A stretch of DNA of 64,000 nt from Microglena sp. YARC (Eukaryota; Chlorophyta; Chlorophyceae; Chlamydomonadales; Chlamydomonadaceae), in contig CM039466.1 in assembly GCA_022414725.1 (NCBI GenBank), positions 17,694,817 to 17,758,816 of the forward strand, written 5' to 3'. Position 1 is the stretch's first letter. Each line of letters begins with the position of its first letter. The translations under genes were made by a program, and so were the position numbers. Below, one piece after another: positions 40,318 to 49,269 of this stretch. A model generated the notes under the pieces. It had not been told where the DNA came from. It did no database searches and saw only the letters and a program-made list of their open reading frames with translations.

Positions 40318-40855
40318 TCAAGCCATGCCAAATGTTACCAACTCCCATGTGACACCCGGAGCCAAGAAATCTGTGTGGACGATGCAGTTGCATGCCAGCA
40401 TGGTGATGTAGTTCTCGTAGGTGTCCCAGCAGGTGTGCTTCTCCCTGTACCAGACGGCATAGTCGAGCACTGACCGCTGGTGCCGAGTACCAATCTCGTC
40501 TACGCATGCCATGACATCCTTGGCACCTTGGATCACAGCATCGACCTTCTGGGCAGTGGTCATATTGAAAGTAGGAACACCGTTTGTCATCCATCGTGAG
40601 AGAACCGAAGTCAGCTTCTTCGCGGCACTTGTAAGCAAAGAAGAGAAGCAGAAAGGACGACAAACCCTTCCTGCTCCACCTCGTAACAGTGAATGTGTAA
40701 GCGGCACCGAAGAGGGTGAACTCCATGGTGGCCTCATGGGTATTCCTTATTGTCAAGCTGACGTTGACTGAAGTGCCCATGATGCGGCTTTTGAATGTCG
40801 TAGTACTAAGGCTTGCATCCATTTCTTCAACTGCATACATATTGAAGTTATCCAA
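40318..40855 (-). pseudogene. Unknown protein gene with one frameshift
   Basis: The frame from 40855 (MDNFNMYAVEEMDAS) has a beta-rich start (VNVSLTIRNTHEATMEFTLF) to about residue 75. Near 40630 the frame changes; the other frame then gives AAKKLTSVLSRWM, DYAVWYREKHTCWDTY and ends at 40318 with VTFGMA. Combined length would be about 180 residues. No family recognised. Confidence 0.5.
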
Positions 40856-40877
40856 TCATTTAATGCAATTTAATTGA

Positions 40878-40960
40878 TACAGTAGTTCTCAAATAAAGTG
40901 GGACACACCTTATAATCATCCAGACTGCAGATCGTTGCTTTTGGGCAACGGGGGGGACTG
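40878..40960 (+). mobile_element. Half-element of the CAAATAAAG family
   Basis: Begins TACAGTAGTTCTCAAATAAA and continues as at 39380 to GCAGATCGTTGC and a G run. After that the sequence is coiled-coil gene debris leading to the RFC1 frame, so a deletion joined the two. Confidence 0.8.
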
Positions 40961-40983
40961 AGCGCGCTCGAAATAAGGCATAA

Positions 40984-42999
40984 ATGAAGATTGAGACTGA
41001 GCGCTCAGAAGCACTTGAGAAGCAACTGAGGTACGAACTGTCAAGCATGACTGCCGAGCAATGGAATTCCCTGAACGATCATGACAAAGTAGTCCAGCCT
41101 CCTTCAGGTAATGCCGGCTACCAACTGTGGGTGGACAAGTACAAGCCAACAAACACTAGAGAGCTGGTGGGAAACAACACGCTGATTGCCACCCTCAGGA
41201 TGTGGCTCGGCAACTGGGAGGGTGTAAATCTGCGTGGCCAGCAACCACAAGCCCCTCCTGGCCGGAAGAATCCTAAGGACCTGTCCAAGAAGGCGGTGCT
41301 GCTCAGTGGTCCTCCGGGAATCGGCAAAACCTCTGCCGCCCATATCTTGGCCAAGGAGTGTAACTTTGAGATTGTGGAGATGAATGCCAGTGACACCCGT
41401 AATAAGTCGGATTCAAAGATCTCAGCTGGCATGGGAGGGAAGTCGGCCAACATGATCAAGGAGATGGCAACCAATCGATCTCTGTTGGTGGGAGCTGATG
41501 GGAAAATGAAGAAGCAGCTGCTGATCATGGATGAGGTTGATGGGATGTCTGGTGGTGATCGTGGTGGTGTGCAAGACCTGATCCAGACGATCAAGTCCTC
41601 AAAGGTGCCCATTATCTGCATCTGTAACGACAAGTGGAACCAGAAGTTGAAAAGCTTGCGGAACTACTGTGTGGAGCTTGACTTCAGGTCACCCACCCCA
41701 CATCAAGTCAAGATAAGGATGATGGAGATCTGCCGCAAGGAGGGACTGACTGTCAATGATGCCACCATGGAGGACCTGGCCAAGGGAGCCAATTGCGACC
41801 TACGCTCTATCCTAGGACAGCTGCAAATGGTCCGTCTTAGTCGCACCACCCTGTCCTACGATGACGTTAAGGGCAGCCAGGCATGCGACAAGGACAGTGA
41901 CCTGTCTCCTTTCGAGTGTGCAAGAAAGTTGCTAGAGCCTGCCAGCTCAAGCATGAGCATTCAAGATCGGCTGAACCTAGCTATGGTGGACGACATCGTC
42001 CCCCTGTTGATCCAGGAGAACTACCTTAACCACCGCCCAGTCATCGCAGGAACTGAGGAGCAGCGGATGAGGGCAGTGGCGAAGTCAGCTGAGGCCATAT
42101 CTGCAGGAGATGTGATCAACACGTCTGTGCGGCGCTACATGAACTGGAGCCTTATGCCTGCCTTCAACACGCTTGCATGCCTTGTGCCGGGGGCGTACAT
42201 GCGCGGCGGGAGGGACGCCTTCTGGCCAGGCGACAACTACTCTCGCTTCACCTCATGGCTGGGCAACTTCTCAACCTCAAACAAGCAAAAACGCTTGCTG
42301 GGAGAACTCACCACCACCATGTCTTCCAGCGGCCACATGGCTTCTAGCAGATCTCCCGTGCGGTTAGAGTACCTATCAGCCATGCGCACCCTACTGACGC
42401 GTCCACTAGTGACTGATGGAGAGAGTGGTGGCATCCAGCAGAGTGTTACCCTGATGCAGGACTACTGCGTCTCCCGGGAAATGTTTGACTACGTGATTGA
42501 CGTGACCAAGTTCAAGACCAAGGCCGATTGGGGAGAGGACCCCATGAAGGATGTCCCTACAAAGAATAAGAGCGCCTTTACCAGGAGCTTCAACCGGCAA
42601 GGCCTGCAGGCGAAGTGTGGTGCAATGCTCTCCGCACCTCTGAAGGGCAAAAAGTATAAGAAGGGCGCTGCCGGAGCAGAAGACGGAGCGGATGACGATG
42701 AGGACGAGTCCGGGGTCGAGAAGCTTAGTGCAGGCGTTGCAGATGAAGACGAGGACGCAGATGATGGCGACGAGATGGTAGCGGCAGCCAAAGCCCAGCT
42801 TCTAAGTGCCAAGCTGATCAAGAGAGGCATGACGATGGACTTAAAGTCTGACAATGCTCCAGTCAAGGGGAAGGGCAGTGCGGGACGGGGCTCCGGGGGC
42901 AGAGCGCGAAAACACGTGCAGGTACCTACTGTCACGTGGGTTGCTACACCATTAGCTTACACCGTAAGGTGTGCCGTACACGAGGCGGTTTCATTTTAG
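40984..42999 (+). CDS. RFC1: Replication factor C large subunit (RFC1), N-truncated and fused at both ends
   Basis: Residues 1-38 are the tail of the coiled-coil protein (TAEQWNSLNDHD). From YQLWVDKYKP on it is RFC1: Walker A GPPGIGKT, Walker B LLIMDEVDG, NASDTRNKSD, and ICICNDKWNQKLKSL, then the RFC1 C-terminal domain and a Lys/Gly-rich tail. RFC1 loads the sliding clamp PCNA. The BRCT region present in cellular RFC1 is absent. The last 20 residues (starting near VTWVATPL) come from a transposon end. It has no introns and looks host-like in GC content, as expected for a captured cDNA. The missing N-terminus could also mean a viral, BRCT-free form. Confidence 0.88.
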   Translation: MKIETERSEALEKQLRYELSSMTAEQWNSLNDHDKVVQPPSGNAGYQLWVDKYKPTNTRELVGNNTLIATLRMWLGNWEGVNLRGQQPQAPPGRKNPKDLSKKAVLLSGPPGIGKTSAAHILAKECNFEIVEMNASDTRNKSDSKISAGMGGKSANMIKEMATNRSLLVGADGKMKKQLLIMDEVDGMSGGDRGGVQDLIQTIKSSKVPIICICNDKWNQKLKSLRNYCVELDFRSPTPHQVKIRMMEICRKEGLTVNDATMEDLAKGANCDLRSILGQLQMVRLSRTTLSYDDVKGSQACDKDSDLSPFECARKLLEPASSSMSIQDRLNLAMVDDIVPLLIQENYLNHRPVIAGTEEQRMRAVAKSAEAISAGDVINTSVRRYMNWSLMPAFNTLACLVPGAYMRGGRDAFWPGDNYSRFTSWLGNFSTSNKQKRLLGELTTTMSSSGHMASSRSPVRLEYLSAMRTLLTRPLVTDGESGGIQQSVTLMQDYCVSREMFDYVIDVTKFKTKADWGEDPMKDVPTKNKSAFTRSFNRQGLQAKCGAMLSAPLKGKKYKKGAAGAEDGADDDEDESGVEKLSAGVADEDEDADDGDEMVAAAKAQLLSAKLIKRGMTMDLKSDNAPVKGKGSAGRGSGGRARKHVQVPTVTWVATPLAYTVRCAVHEAVSF

Positions 43000-43015
43000 T
43001 ATTCCGTCGACTGTA
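42936..43015 (+). mobile_element. Right end of a TACAGTC-family element at the RFC1 3' end
   Basis: From GTGGGTTGCTACACCATTAG to TATTCCGTCGACTGTA. It provides the RFC1 stop codon. No matching left end is seen upstream of RFC1. Confidence 0.85.
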
Positions 43016-43241
43016 TCACTATACTATCGACTTAACCCCACTGTCTGGTCTCACGGCCCTACAGATCTTGAGCTTTAATAGTCCCTGCTTCCAGTAACAT
43101 TTAAATAGGGTTTTCAGAGTTGTAATCCCAATGAAATCAGTAAGCGGCAACTACTTTCGAGTCGGAGCACTCCTTCGCGTTTGCCATGCTCATAATTTTT
43201 TAGGGTTTTATATTGTACATTTCAAAACACGATCTTCAGAC

Positions 43242-43574
43242 ATGGATTACTTACCTTACCAGAATCCCACGTACACTGTAGGGTCCATTGTAACAATAGA
43301 CAACCCAACAACGCACAACGACTTGGATAAGACAACAAGTATCGTGGGGCTAGTATACGAGGCTTACATTCACAAGGGATTACCGATGTATGGTGTGCTG
43401 ATGAGAAAGAACCATGCGTGCTATGACATGAAAAAATTCAAGCAATCAACCTCATGCTTGTCAAGTGATATATGTTGCCAACACTTGGATGAGAACCGTA
43501 TCACAACACTTGATGTCAACAACAACAACACCAATATCCTTTGGGCCAGCTTAAATGCTGAAATACAGAGATGA
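43242..43574 (+). CDS. Unknown 110-residue protein with a small beta-barrel-like start
   Basis: I choose the ATG at 43242 (MDYLPYQNP), because the 37 codons before it are less protein-like. Sequence YTVGSIVTI...TSIVGLVYEAYIHKGLPMYGVLM is strand-rich, like a small chromatin-reader or SH3-like barrel. The C-terminus has a Cys/His group (CLSSDICCQHLD). No family recognised. Confidence 0.5.
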   Translation: MDYLPYQNPTYTVGSIVTIDNPTTHNDLDKTTSIVGLVYEAYIHKGLPMYGVLMRKNHACYDMKKFKQSTSCLSSDICCQHLDENRITTLDVNNNNTNILWASLNAEIQR

Positions 43575-43708
43575 AGGGCAAAATATATGTACTCGCCTTT
43601 AGCTGATCTACCCATTGGGTTCAAGGGTCACCGGTAGGGTGTCCCACAAATTGCGTCTCCGACTGTACTCCGGAAACTTGAAACCCACGCCATCTACAAC
43701 CCACATTG

Positions 43709-43718
43709 CATATAAAAA
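43709..43718 (+). promoter_or_regulatory. TATA-like box for 43753
   Basis: CATATAAAAAAAC lies about 40 bp before the ATG at 43753, which itself has the context GCCACCATG. Both fit RNA polymerase II expression. Confidence 0.4.
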
Positions 43719-43752
43719 AACAGGCATCTAACCTTCAATACGACTTGCCACC

Positions 43753-44541
43753 ATGTTTACTGGTAACTGCTCCTCATGTCCTTGTTACAGTAACTGCCGG
43801 TGCACGTATGCTCCACCTTTCCAGGACGGGGATTCAGAGGTAGCACTCACCCTACCGGGCAAGGTCATGCATGTGCGAGCCCTGTGCAGTGGCTTAGCGT
43901 CCATTCGCCCGAGCCTACTCTATGTCAAGCATGCACTGGAAGATCATCATCATGACATGGATTGGACAATTTTTCAAGACACCGTAGCACGAGAGCTCAC
44001 TATGGCATCCATGTTCCTGGGCGGCATTTAGGACGGCTGCGTGATCGCAGAGATGCAGCAATCCAGAGACAAAGGGGGGCCTGCAGCTCCCAAGAGATCT
44101 GTGTCCTTTCAGGGAACCATGTTCCAGGATGCAACGCTTCGCAACATACAGGAAGGGGTCAACGGATTGCGTTCGTTTTACTTAGAAGAGCAGAGTGTGC
44201 AGGCAAGCGTATGGACTGTCGTAAATTCTTGGAAACACTACTTTCCTTACCAACCGCTACCAACAGAGTTCTCGCGAGGCAGACTCGACTTCCAGCTTGT
44301 CCTCGACAGTAACCATGCAGCACTTGACACAGGTATACCTGAGTCCAAGGACAGCCTCAATAGCAAGCCACTCAGCGGTCCTGTGGTGCACGACCTCCTA
44401 ATCCCTGCGTTCAATGCTGCGTGCGGCATTACTGCTCGCCTTGTGGAGATTTATGCAGTTTCTGGAAATCATACAATTGATCAAATAAAAAACATGCGAT
44501 CACCGTTTTCGCCTACTTTACCGTGTGTTTCCGGGGTTTGA
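43753..44541 (+). CDS. Unknown protein split by TAG, or with a 48-nt intron
   Basis: The first part begins with a Cys-rich motif (CSSCPCYSNCRC) and reaches TAG at 44029-44031. The same frame resumes at once (DGCVIAEMQQ) and stays protein-like to 44541 (VWTVVNSWKHYFPYQPLP). A GT at 43984 and the AG of the TAG bound a 48-nt segment that is a multiple of three and phase 0; removing it deletes the stop. So this may be an intron-containing gene or a nonsense mutant. Product about 246-262 residues. No family recognised. Confidence 0.5.
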
Positions 44542-44952
44542 GTGATCGATCCCCCAAGAGTATCGACATCGTTCCACCGTTTGATATAAGTTAAGTGTAG
44601 TCTGCTTGCTACGGGGACGATGAGGGTCACTTCGCTTCACCGCCCAAGTGTTACAGTGAGAAGCCCAAGTGTTACAGTGATAATAATCCAATCCAATCCA
44701 ATCCAATCCTCTGCCCCGCCCGCGGTGCCCGCGCTCCCCCTTCAGAAACCAATCGAGCAGGAGTCTGCTTGAAGCCTCCGTGTGAGAATGAGTATGCGCA
44801 AGTCATCGTGATCCCCGTAATCCGCACGACTGCCGACATGATCGATCATGTATGTATCATCTTCTGTGTCAATTTTAAGTTGTTGTTTGCATCGAGTTCT
44901 TCATGAACACAGATTTGATCATGTTGGAGGGAGTTGTCAATTGAGCATTGCC

Positions 44953-45382
44953 TACAGTCAACGGAATACTAAAATGAAACCGCTTCGTGTACGGCACACC
45001 TTACGGTGTAACCTAATGGTGTAGCAACCCACGGGGCAGTGGAACACCAATACGATTTTGAATCAACAAATTGCAGGATGTTAACGAGAATATCGTGGTT
45101 CTTTTTTAGATCACGGCTCTCCATCCTGCAGACTCCGTATCGTTCTTTTGTCGGTACTTTCGAGAGTGTCCATTGAAGGACCAGCCGCACTTAAGCGATC
45201 GCCTCTTCCCCGGTACCGTGGCCCAAAAGAACACGGGGTCTTTGTTGATGTGCGATGCGTCATGAAAGGAGGTTTCTTTGCTGGACGGGCCATTTTGTAG
45301 GACCATCCACTCATAAAATATATGATTGTCACCGCCTTATACCGTTTTTTGGATGTTTCATTTTACTGTTCCGCCGACTGTA
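44953..45382 (-). mobile_element. TACAGTC-family transposon, copy 2 (430 bp)
   Basis: Inverted ends at 44953 (TACAGTCAACGGAATACT) and 45382. The cargo ORF start is damaged, so only a shorter frame (45106-45306) remains. The outer end at 45382 truncates the repeat protein at 45358-45966. Confidence 0.9.
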
Positions 45383-45966
45383 GCACTCAATTGCTCCCAA
45401 TCCCATGGTTTATCCGGGTTAGCTTGCGTAATGTCAAATATGATGTTGGGGTTTCTACTCAAGCCAAACCAATTCCATTGTTTATCGATGTTTGCTTGTA
45501 CAATATCCCATGTGATGTTTTGGTTTTTACTGATCCAACACCAATTCCATGGTTTATCGATGTTTGCTTTCATAATATCAAATGTGATTTTGGGATTTGC
45601 ACTCAATTGATCCCAATCCCATGGTTTATCTGGATTTGCTTGCATAATGTCAAATGTGATGTTGGGGTTTCTACTCAAGCCAAACCAATTCCATGGTTTA
45701 TCGATGTTTGCTTGTACAATATCCCATGTGATGTTTTGGTTTTTACTGATCCAACACCAATTCCATGGTTTATCCAGGTTTGCTTGCACAATATCCCACG
45801 TTAGACTTTTGTTAGAACTCAATTGATCCCAATCCCATTTGTGTTGATTGGATTTGAGTCGGTCCATTATCAATCCATGTATTTCTTCTGTAGGAATGGA
45901 CGAATTCATTATACGTTTTAATTTGGAAACAATATTATAAAATGTCCAATTCTTGCACAAGGGCAC
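45358..45966 (-). CDS. Giant-virus-type PDKPW repeat protein, truncated
   Basis: Seven or so repeats of 23-24 residues of the form NPxITFDIVQANPDKPWDWDQLS, after a helical N-terminus (NIVSKLKRIM). Such Trp-rich repeats are frequent in uncharacterised proteins of giant viruses. The frame ends SATVGGTVK, where the last residues are encoded by the inserted transposon end, so the native C-terminus is lost. Alternation of two repeat types (CWISKNQ and FGLSRNP) shows block duplication. Confidence 0.7.
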   Translation of the reverse strand: MPLCKNWTFYNIVSKLKRIMNSSIPTEEIHGLIMDRLKSNQHKWDWDQLSSNKSLTWDIVQANLDKPWNWCWISKNQNITWDIVQANIDKPWNWFGLSRNPNITFDIMQANPDKPWDWDQLSANPKITFDIMKANIDKPWNWCWISKNQNITWDIVQANIDKQWNWFGLSRNPNIIFDITQANPDKPWDWEQLSATVGGTVK

Positions 45967-46096
45967 TTCGGTATGCGTGGGTATCTACAGTGGAAACAGG
46001 GACAGACTTGGTGTGGTAATATTACAAAAATACAAAGTGCATGGAAAACGTCGAATGTAAAGAGAATAAAGTAAATTTGAATAATAATAATAATTT

Positions 46097-46600
46097 ATGT
46101 CTGAGCACGTCATTCCACCACCATCCACAGATCTTGCCATTCTAGACCACCCTCATGTGATGTATATTGTTGGGCGTAGGCAGACTGGAAAGAGCTTCAT
46201 GATCACAAACGAAATAGGGGATGGTGAATCCACTTTGGTGGTTTGTGAGACAGACCATGACGTAACTCATCATAAACTGCATTCCCCAATTGCAATTATG
46301 AGCATGCGAGACACCCTGGATAGCCTAATCGGGTTTAATATTATAGTTTTGGACAACGTCATTTTCAATTCGACAGACAGGCTACTACAAGATGCTATAT
46401 CACTGCATGTCAAAACTGGAACACGGTTAATTGTAGCAGTTTCACATCCATTCAGTATCCCAGCTGATGGCGATGGGATAATTATACAACTGAGTGAATA
46501 CAAAGACTCATGTGGCGTGCAATGCCTAAACAAATTAAAAGCCAAGTATGAATTCCAGCTGGCCGCAAATGTGCTGAATAGGAATAAGATGCACACACCA
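46097..46600 (+). CDS. P-loop ATPase, A32-like packaging ATPase candidate
   Basis: Walker A GRRQTGKS at residues 26-33, Walker B IIVLDN with Asp86, and a later strand-loop LIVAVSHPFSIP that fits the sensor strand of A32/HerA-type ATPases. The hallmark lengths are reduced: about 165 native residues against 250 or more in A32 proteins. The open frame continues to 46768, but beyond about 46600 it lies in the GC-rich dispersed repeat. It may be a truncated packaging ATPase or another small P-loop protein. Confidence 0.5.
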
Positions 46601-46608
46601 CCACGCAA

Positions 46609-46805
46609 GCGGCGGAGCCCCTTTCACCTCTTCCCCCCAGCGGAGCGACCGGGGGCGACCGAAGGGGAGCCCTCACAAAGGAGTCCGCGAGGAACCGAGC
46701 GGGTGGGCGACCGGATGGGAGCCCACACTTCACATCAACCAGTAGACACACTACACTTACACCAGTAGTCTACTGAAATCACACACACACACACGCGACA
46801 CCGCC
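46609..46805. repeat. GC-rich dispersed repeat, copy 2
   Basis: Same sequence as 31905-32095, inserted at the 3' end of the ATPase frame. It is preceded in both this place and at 30508 by AGGAATAAGATGCACACACC. Confidence 0.8.
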
Positions 46806-46933
46806 TCCATCTCGGACATGGACAGCATCAGCAAACTTGGTTCATTGTGACACCTCTTCCCCCCCCCAAAGATTTTCATATCTATCTACACGTTCGCTCA
46901 TTCAACTCCCAATTCTTTTGCATACAGTATAGA

Positions 46934-47689
46934 ATGACAGATTACGCTTCTCTCATCACTGCGTTAGGTACGTCCAACTTGATTTGCACAGGGGTCAAAG
47001 ATGTCCATTTTGGAGATCTTCAGGCTGAGGCGAGTTCAGATCACCTGATGGTAAAGATGCCAAATGACCCGATTTGTAACGAGGGAATCTACTACAATCG
47101 GCGGAACAGTAAAATGAATATGGATATCACACATATCGGTTACGTCAAGCGAGGGTGCACACCAAGTATTGCAGAAGTTGTGAAAATGGGAGGTGAATCA
47201 GTGGATAACATAACAATCGAGGTCCAGAGTGGAGGTTGTTTACTGTTGAAATCAAATCCAACAGTAATTAGCAATGCAGTTTGTGTCGAGCTTGTCCGCG
47301 AAGATATTTTTCCACAAGCAAGATATTGGGATGGCGACATCAATATGAAGTCCAAACTACAAGGTGATGTCCAAGCATTGATTGATACATTCCCAAACAT
47401 GAAATTTCTGGACTTGCGTTTTTTCCTATACGATGTCGATTGGTGTTCGCTTCAAAACTGTAAAATGCTTCGAGGATTTTCGATAAACCATTATGAAGAC
47501 ATGTCCCACTCAATGCAGTTCCCCAAACACAGCATCACCAATTTCCATGGGTTTGCATCACAATTTGCACAATTTCCAAATACATGCGATGAGGTAGTCA
47601 ATTACATGAAGCATGCCACACAAAACAGTTCAGATTGGTCTTGGTCTATCGGATTTTATGATACTACAGTCAACGGAACAGTAAAATGA
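46934..47689 (+). CDS. Unknown 251-residue protein, C-terminus altered by a transposon
   Basis: I choose MTDYASLITALGTSN at 46934, which matches the start of the protein at 39602. Later parts have short Leu-rich strands (MKFLDLRFFL, KMLRGFSINHY) that faintly resemble leucine-rich repeats. An internal segment (NRRNSKM at about 47097) matches a TACAGTC-family end, so an old excision footprint may be present. The last residues (TTVNGTVK) come from the element at 47665. Confidence 0.55.
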   Translation: MTDYASLITALGTSNLICTGVKDVHFGDLQAEASSDHLMVKMPNDPICNEGIYYNRRNSKMNMDITHIGYVKRGCTPSIAEVVKMGGESVDNITIEVQSGGCLLLKSNPTVISNAVCVELVREDIFPQARYWDGDINMKSKLQGDVQALIDTFPNMKFLDLRFFLYDVDWCSLQNCKMLRGFSINHYEDMSHSMQFPKHSITNFHGFASQFAQFPNTCDEVVNYMKHATQNSSDWSWSIGFYDTTVNGTVK

Positions 47690-48096
47690 AACATCCCAAT
47701 AAACGGTATAAGGCGTCGACAGACGTTATAGTGTACGAGTGGATGGTCCTAAAAAATGGCCCGTCCAGCAAAGAAACCTCCTTTCATGACGCATTGCACA
47801 TCAACAAAGACCCCGTGTTCTTTTGGGCCACGGTACCGGGGAAGAGGCGATCGCTTAAGTGCGGCTGGTCCTTCAATGGACACTCTCGAAAGTACCGACA
47901 AAAGAACGATACGGAGTCTGCAGGATGGAGAGCCGTGATCTAAAAAAGAACCACGATATTCTCGTTAACATCCTGCAATTTGTTGATTCAAAATCGTATT
48001 GGTGTTCCACTGCCCCGTGGCTTGCTACACCATTAGGTTACACCGTAAGGTGTGCCGTACACGAAGCGGTTTCATTTTAGTATTCCGTTGACTGTA
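47665..48096 (+). mobile_element. TACAGTC-family transposon, copy 3 (432 bp)
   Basis: Starts TACAGTCAACGGAACAGTAA and ends TTTTAGTATTCCGTTGACTG-TA. Near-identical to 56662-57095 throughout. No transposase. It lies between the genes at 46934 and 48072 and alters both their ends. Confidence 0.95.
47686..47943 (+). CDS. 85-residue cargo ORF of the TACAGTC element
   Basis: Intact copy of the ORF described at 19840-20097; differs at a few residues (LKN for LQN). The ATG lies 21 bp inside the element, right after the terminal repeat, which might serve as its promoter or leader. Confidence 0.45.
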   Translation: MKHPNKRYKASTDVIVYEWMVLKNGPSSKETSFHDALHINKDPVFFWATVPGKRRSLKCGWSFNGHSRKYRQKNDTESAGWRAVI

Positions 48097-48404
48097 TGAT
48101 TGGGAGTAAGATCTGTAAACCTGTCACACAACACAAACACACCATGTTTTAGACTAAGGGCATTCAATAACACAACATCTGGCTCAATGCGCACCTCCTC
48201 AATGTCATCAAATGCATATGCTAAATGCCCATTCTGCACACAAAGTATGACAAATGGAATGTGTTTGTGAGGGACAACCTTAAATGCGTCTTGGACAGTA
48301 TTGAACCCTGTAAGCACACACACTGTCGGCTGCGACAATACGGATGCCTCATTTACAGAAGCGTTGGTTGCCATACATGGCATTCTGATATCTAGTACAT
48401 GCAA
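48072..48404 (-). CDS. Unknown protein fragment between IS607 end and transposon
   Basis: The frame's N-terminus (MHVLDIRMPCMATNASV) is IS607-end sequence; native-looking protein begins near 48350 (ASVLSQPTVCVLTGFNTVQ) with strand-rich sequence (IPFVILCVQNGHLAYAF, DVVLLNALSL). The C-terminus (NHTVNGILK) is transposon sequence. So both ends are replaced and only about 90 residues are native. Confidence 0.4.
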   Translation of the reverse strand: MHVLDIRMPCMATNASVNEASVLSQPTVCVLTGFNTVQDAFKVVPHKHIPFVILCVQNGHLAYAFDDIEEVRIEPDVVLLNALSLKHGVFVLCDRFTDLTPNHTVNGILK

Positions 48405-48466
48405 ATTCCTTGTACACTGTTAGGTTTACTTGTTTTCGGAAAGCAAACGAGTCAATTGTTGCAACC
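48353..48466 (-). mobile_element. IS607 left-end remnant
   Basis: About 110 bp matching 35548-35662 (TTACAGAAGCGTTGGTTGCC, CATGCAAATTCCTT, CTGTTAGGTTTACTT). No recombinase domain remains. Confidence 0.75.
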
Positions 48467-48586
48467 ATTTGACACCATGGACCTACATCGCGCATGGAAT
48501 TGAATTAGTCATGTGTGTGGTGGGTCAGCACAGAGAGATGTTATTGTATTGCATGCATTGGGGGGCACAACGCGCACCGCGTCTAT

Positions 48587-48850
48587 TCATGAGTGCACGA
48601 GCAAGCAGCACTTGAGGTTCTCGATCTCTTCGTCCTGCTTGGAAACCAATCTCAGCGCCTGGTTCAGTAGACGATGTTGCTCATGCGCAGACTCCTCCGT
48701 CTGAGCCAGTAGCGTTTTGTACGCTCGCTGAACAGCGTCAGCACGCACGCGCTCTGCAGCCACGGCATCAGCCACGGCATCAGCCACGGCAACAGCCACG
48801 GCAACAGCCACGGCATCATCGAGTTGGGCTTTCGTGTACATTTCGGCCAT
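48587..48850 (-). CDS. 87-residue coiled-coil protein with Val-Ala repeat
   Basis: MAEMYTKAQLDDAVAVAVAV, then an Ala/Val/Asp repeat from a CAGCCACGG(C/A)AT microsatellite-like DNA repeat, then heptad-like helices (LLNQALRLVSKQDEEIENL). The C-terminal CCLLVHS might be lipidated. No family recognised. Confidence 0.5.
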   Translation of the reverse strand: MAEMYTKAQLDDAVAVAVAVAVADAVADAVAAERVRADAVQRAYKTLLAQTEESAHEQHRLLNQALRLVSKQDEEIENLKCCLLVHS

Positions 48851-48900
48851 GCTCAGTCACTGCACATGCATTGCCTTGTCTGGGGCTGGGTCCCTATACT

Positions 48901-48970
48901 CAAATTCTTCGCTCACGAAGAACTCAGTGTGTTAGGGAGCATCCAGCGAACTCCGAAAGTAGCTTTGCAT
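48901..48970. repeat. Inverted copy of the 4255-4400 repeat
   Basis: GAACTCAGTGTGTTAGGGAG and CCAGCGAACTCCGAAA are the reverse complement of the segment at 4283-4325. It lies upstream of the gene at 48587 in its promoter region. Confidence 0.75.
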
Positions 48971-49214
48971 TTCAGTGAGTGAATTTGGCGATTATGTTAC
49001 GTGTGTTGTTGTTGTGCTGGCTCTGTTGAGAAAATCGTTTCGTTTTTTTTCGAAACGTAGTCTATTTGGCGCGCGGGGTCCGCGTTGCCTCATCCGCGTT
49101 TCCGATTCGGTCCGTTCCCCCCCCTATTTGTTGTTTTTATCTGAGCATCCGTTGCTGTAAAAAATCTGAGCATCCGTTGCGTAAAAAAAAATTGACGCCT
49201 TTTTCCTTCCTTTG

Positions 49215-49245
<31 letters not shown>

Positions 49246-49269
49246 TGATAAACCAACTCAACTGGTATC

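Noticed and set aside
45326..45804. 160-codon frame on the plus strand opposite the PDKPW repeats
   Set aside because: Antisense shadow of a repeat gene; the minus strand product has the known repeat family.
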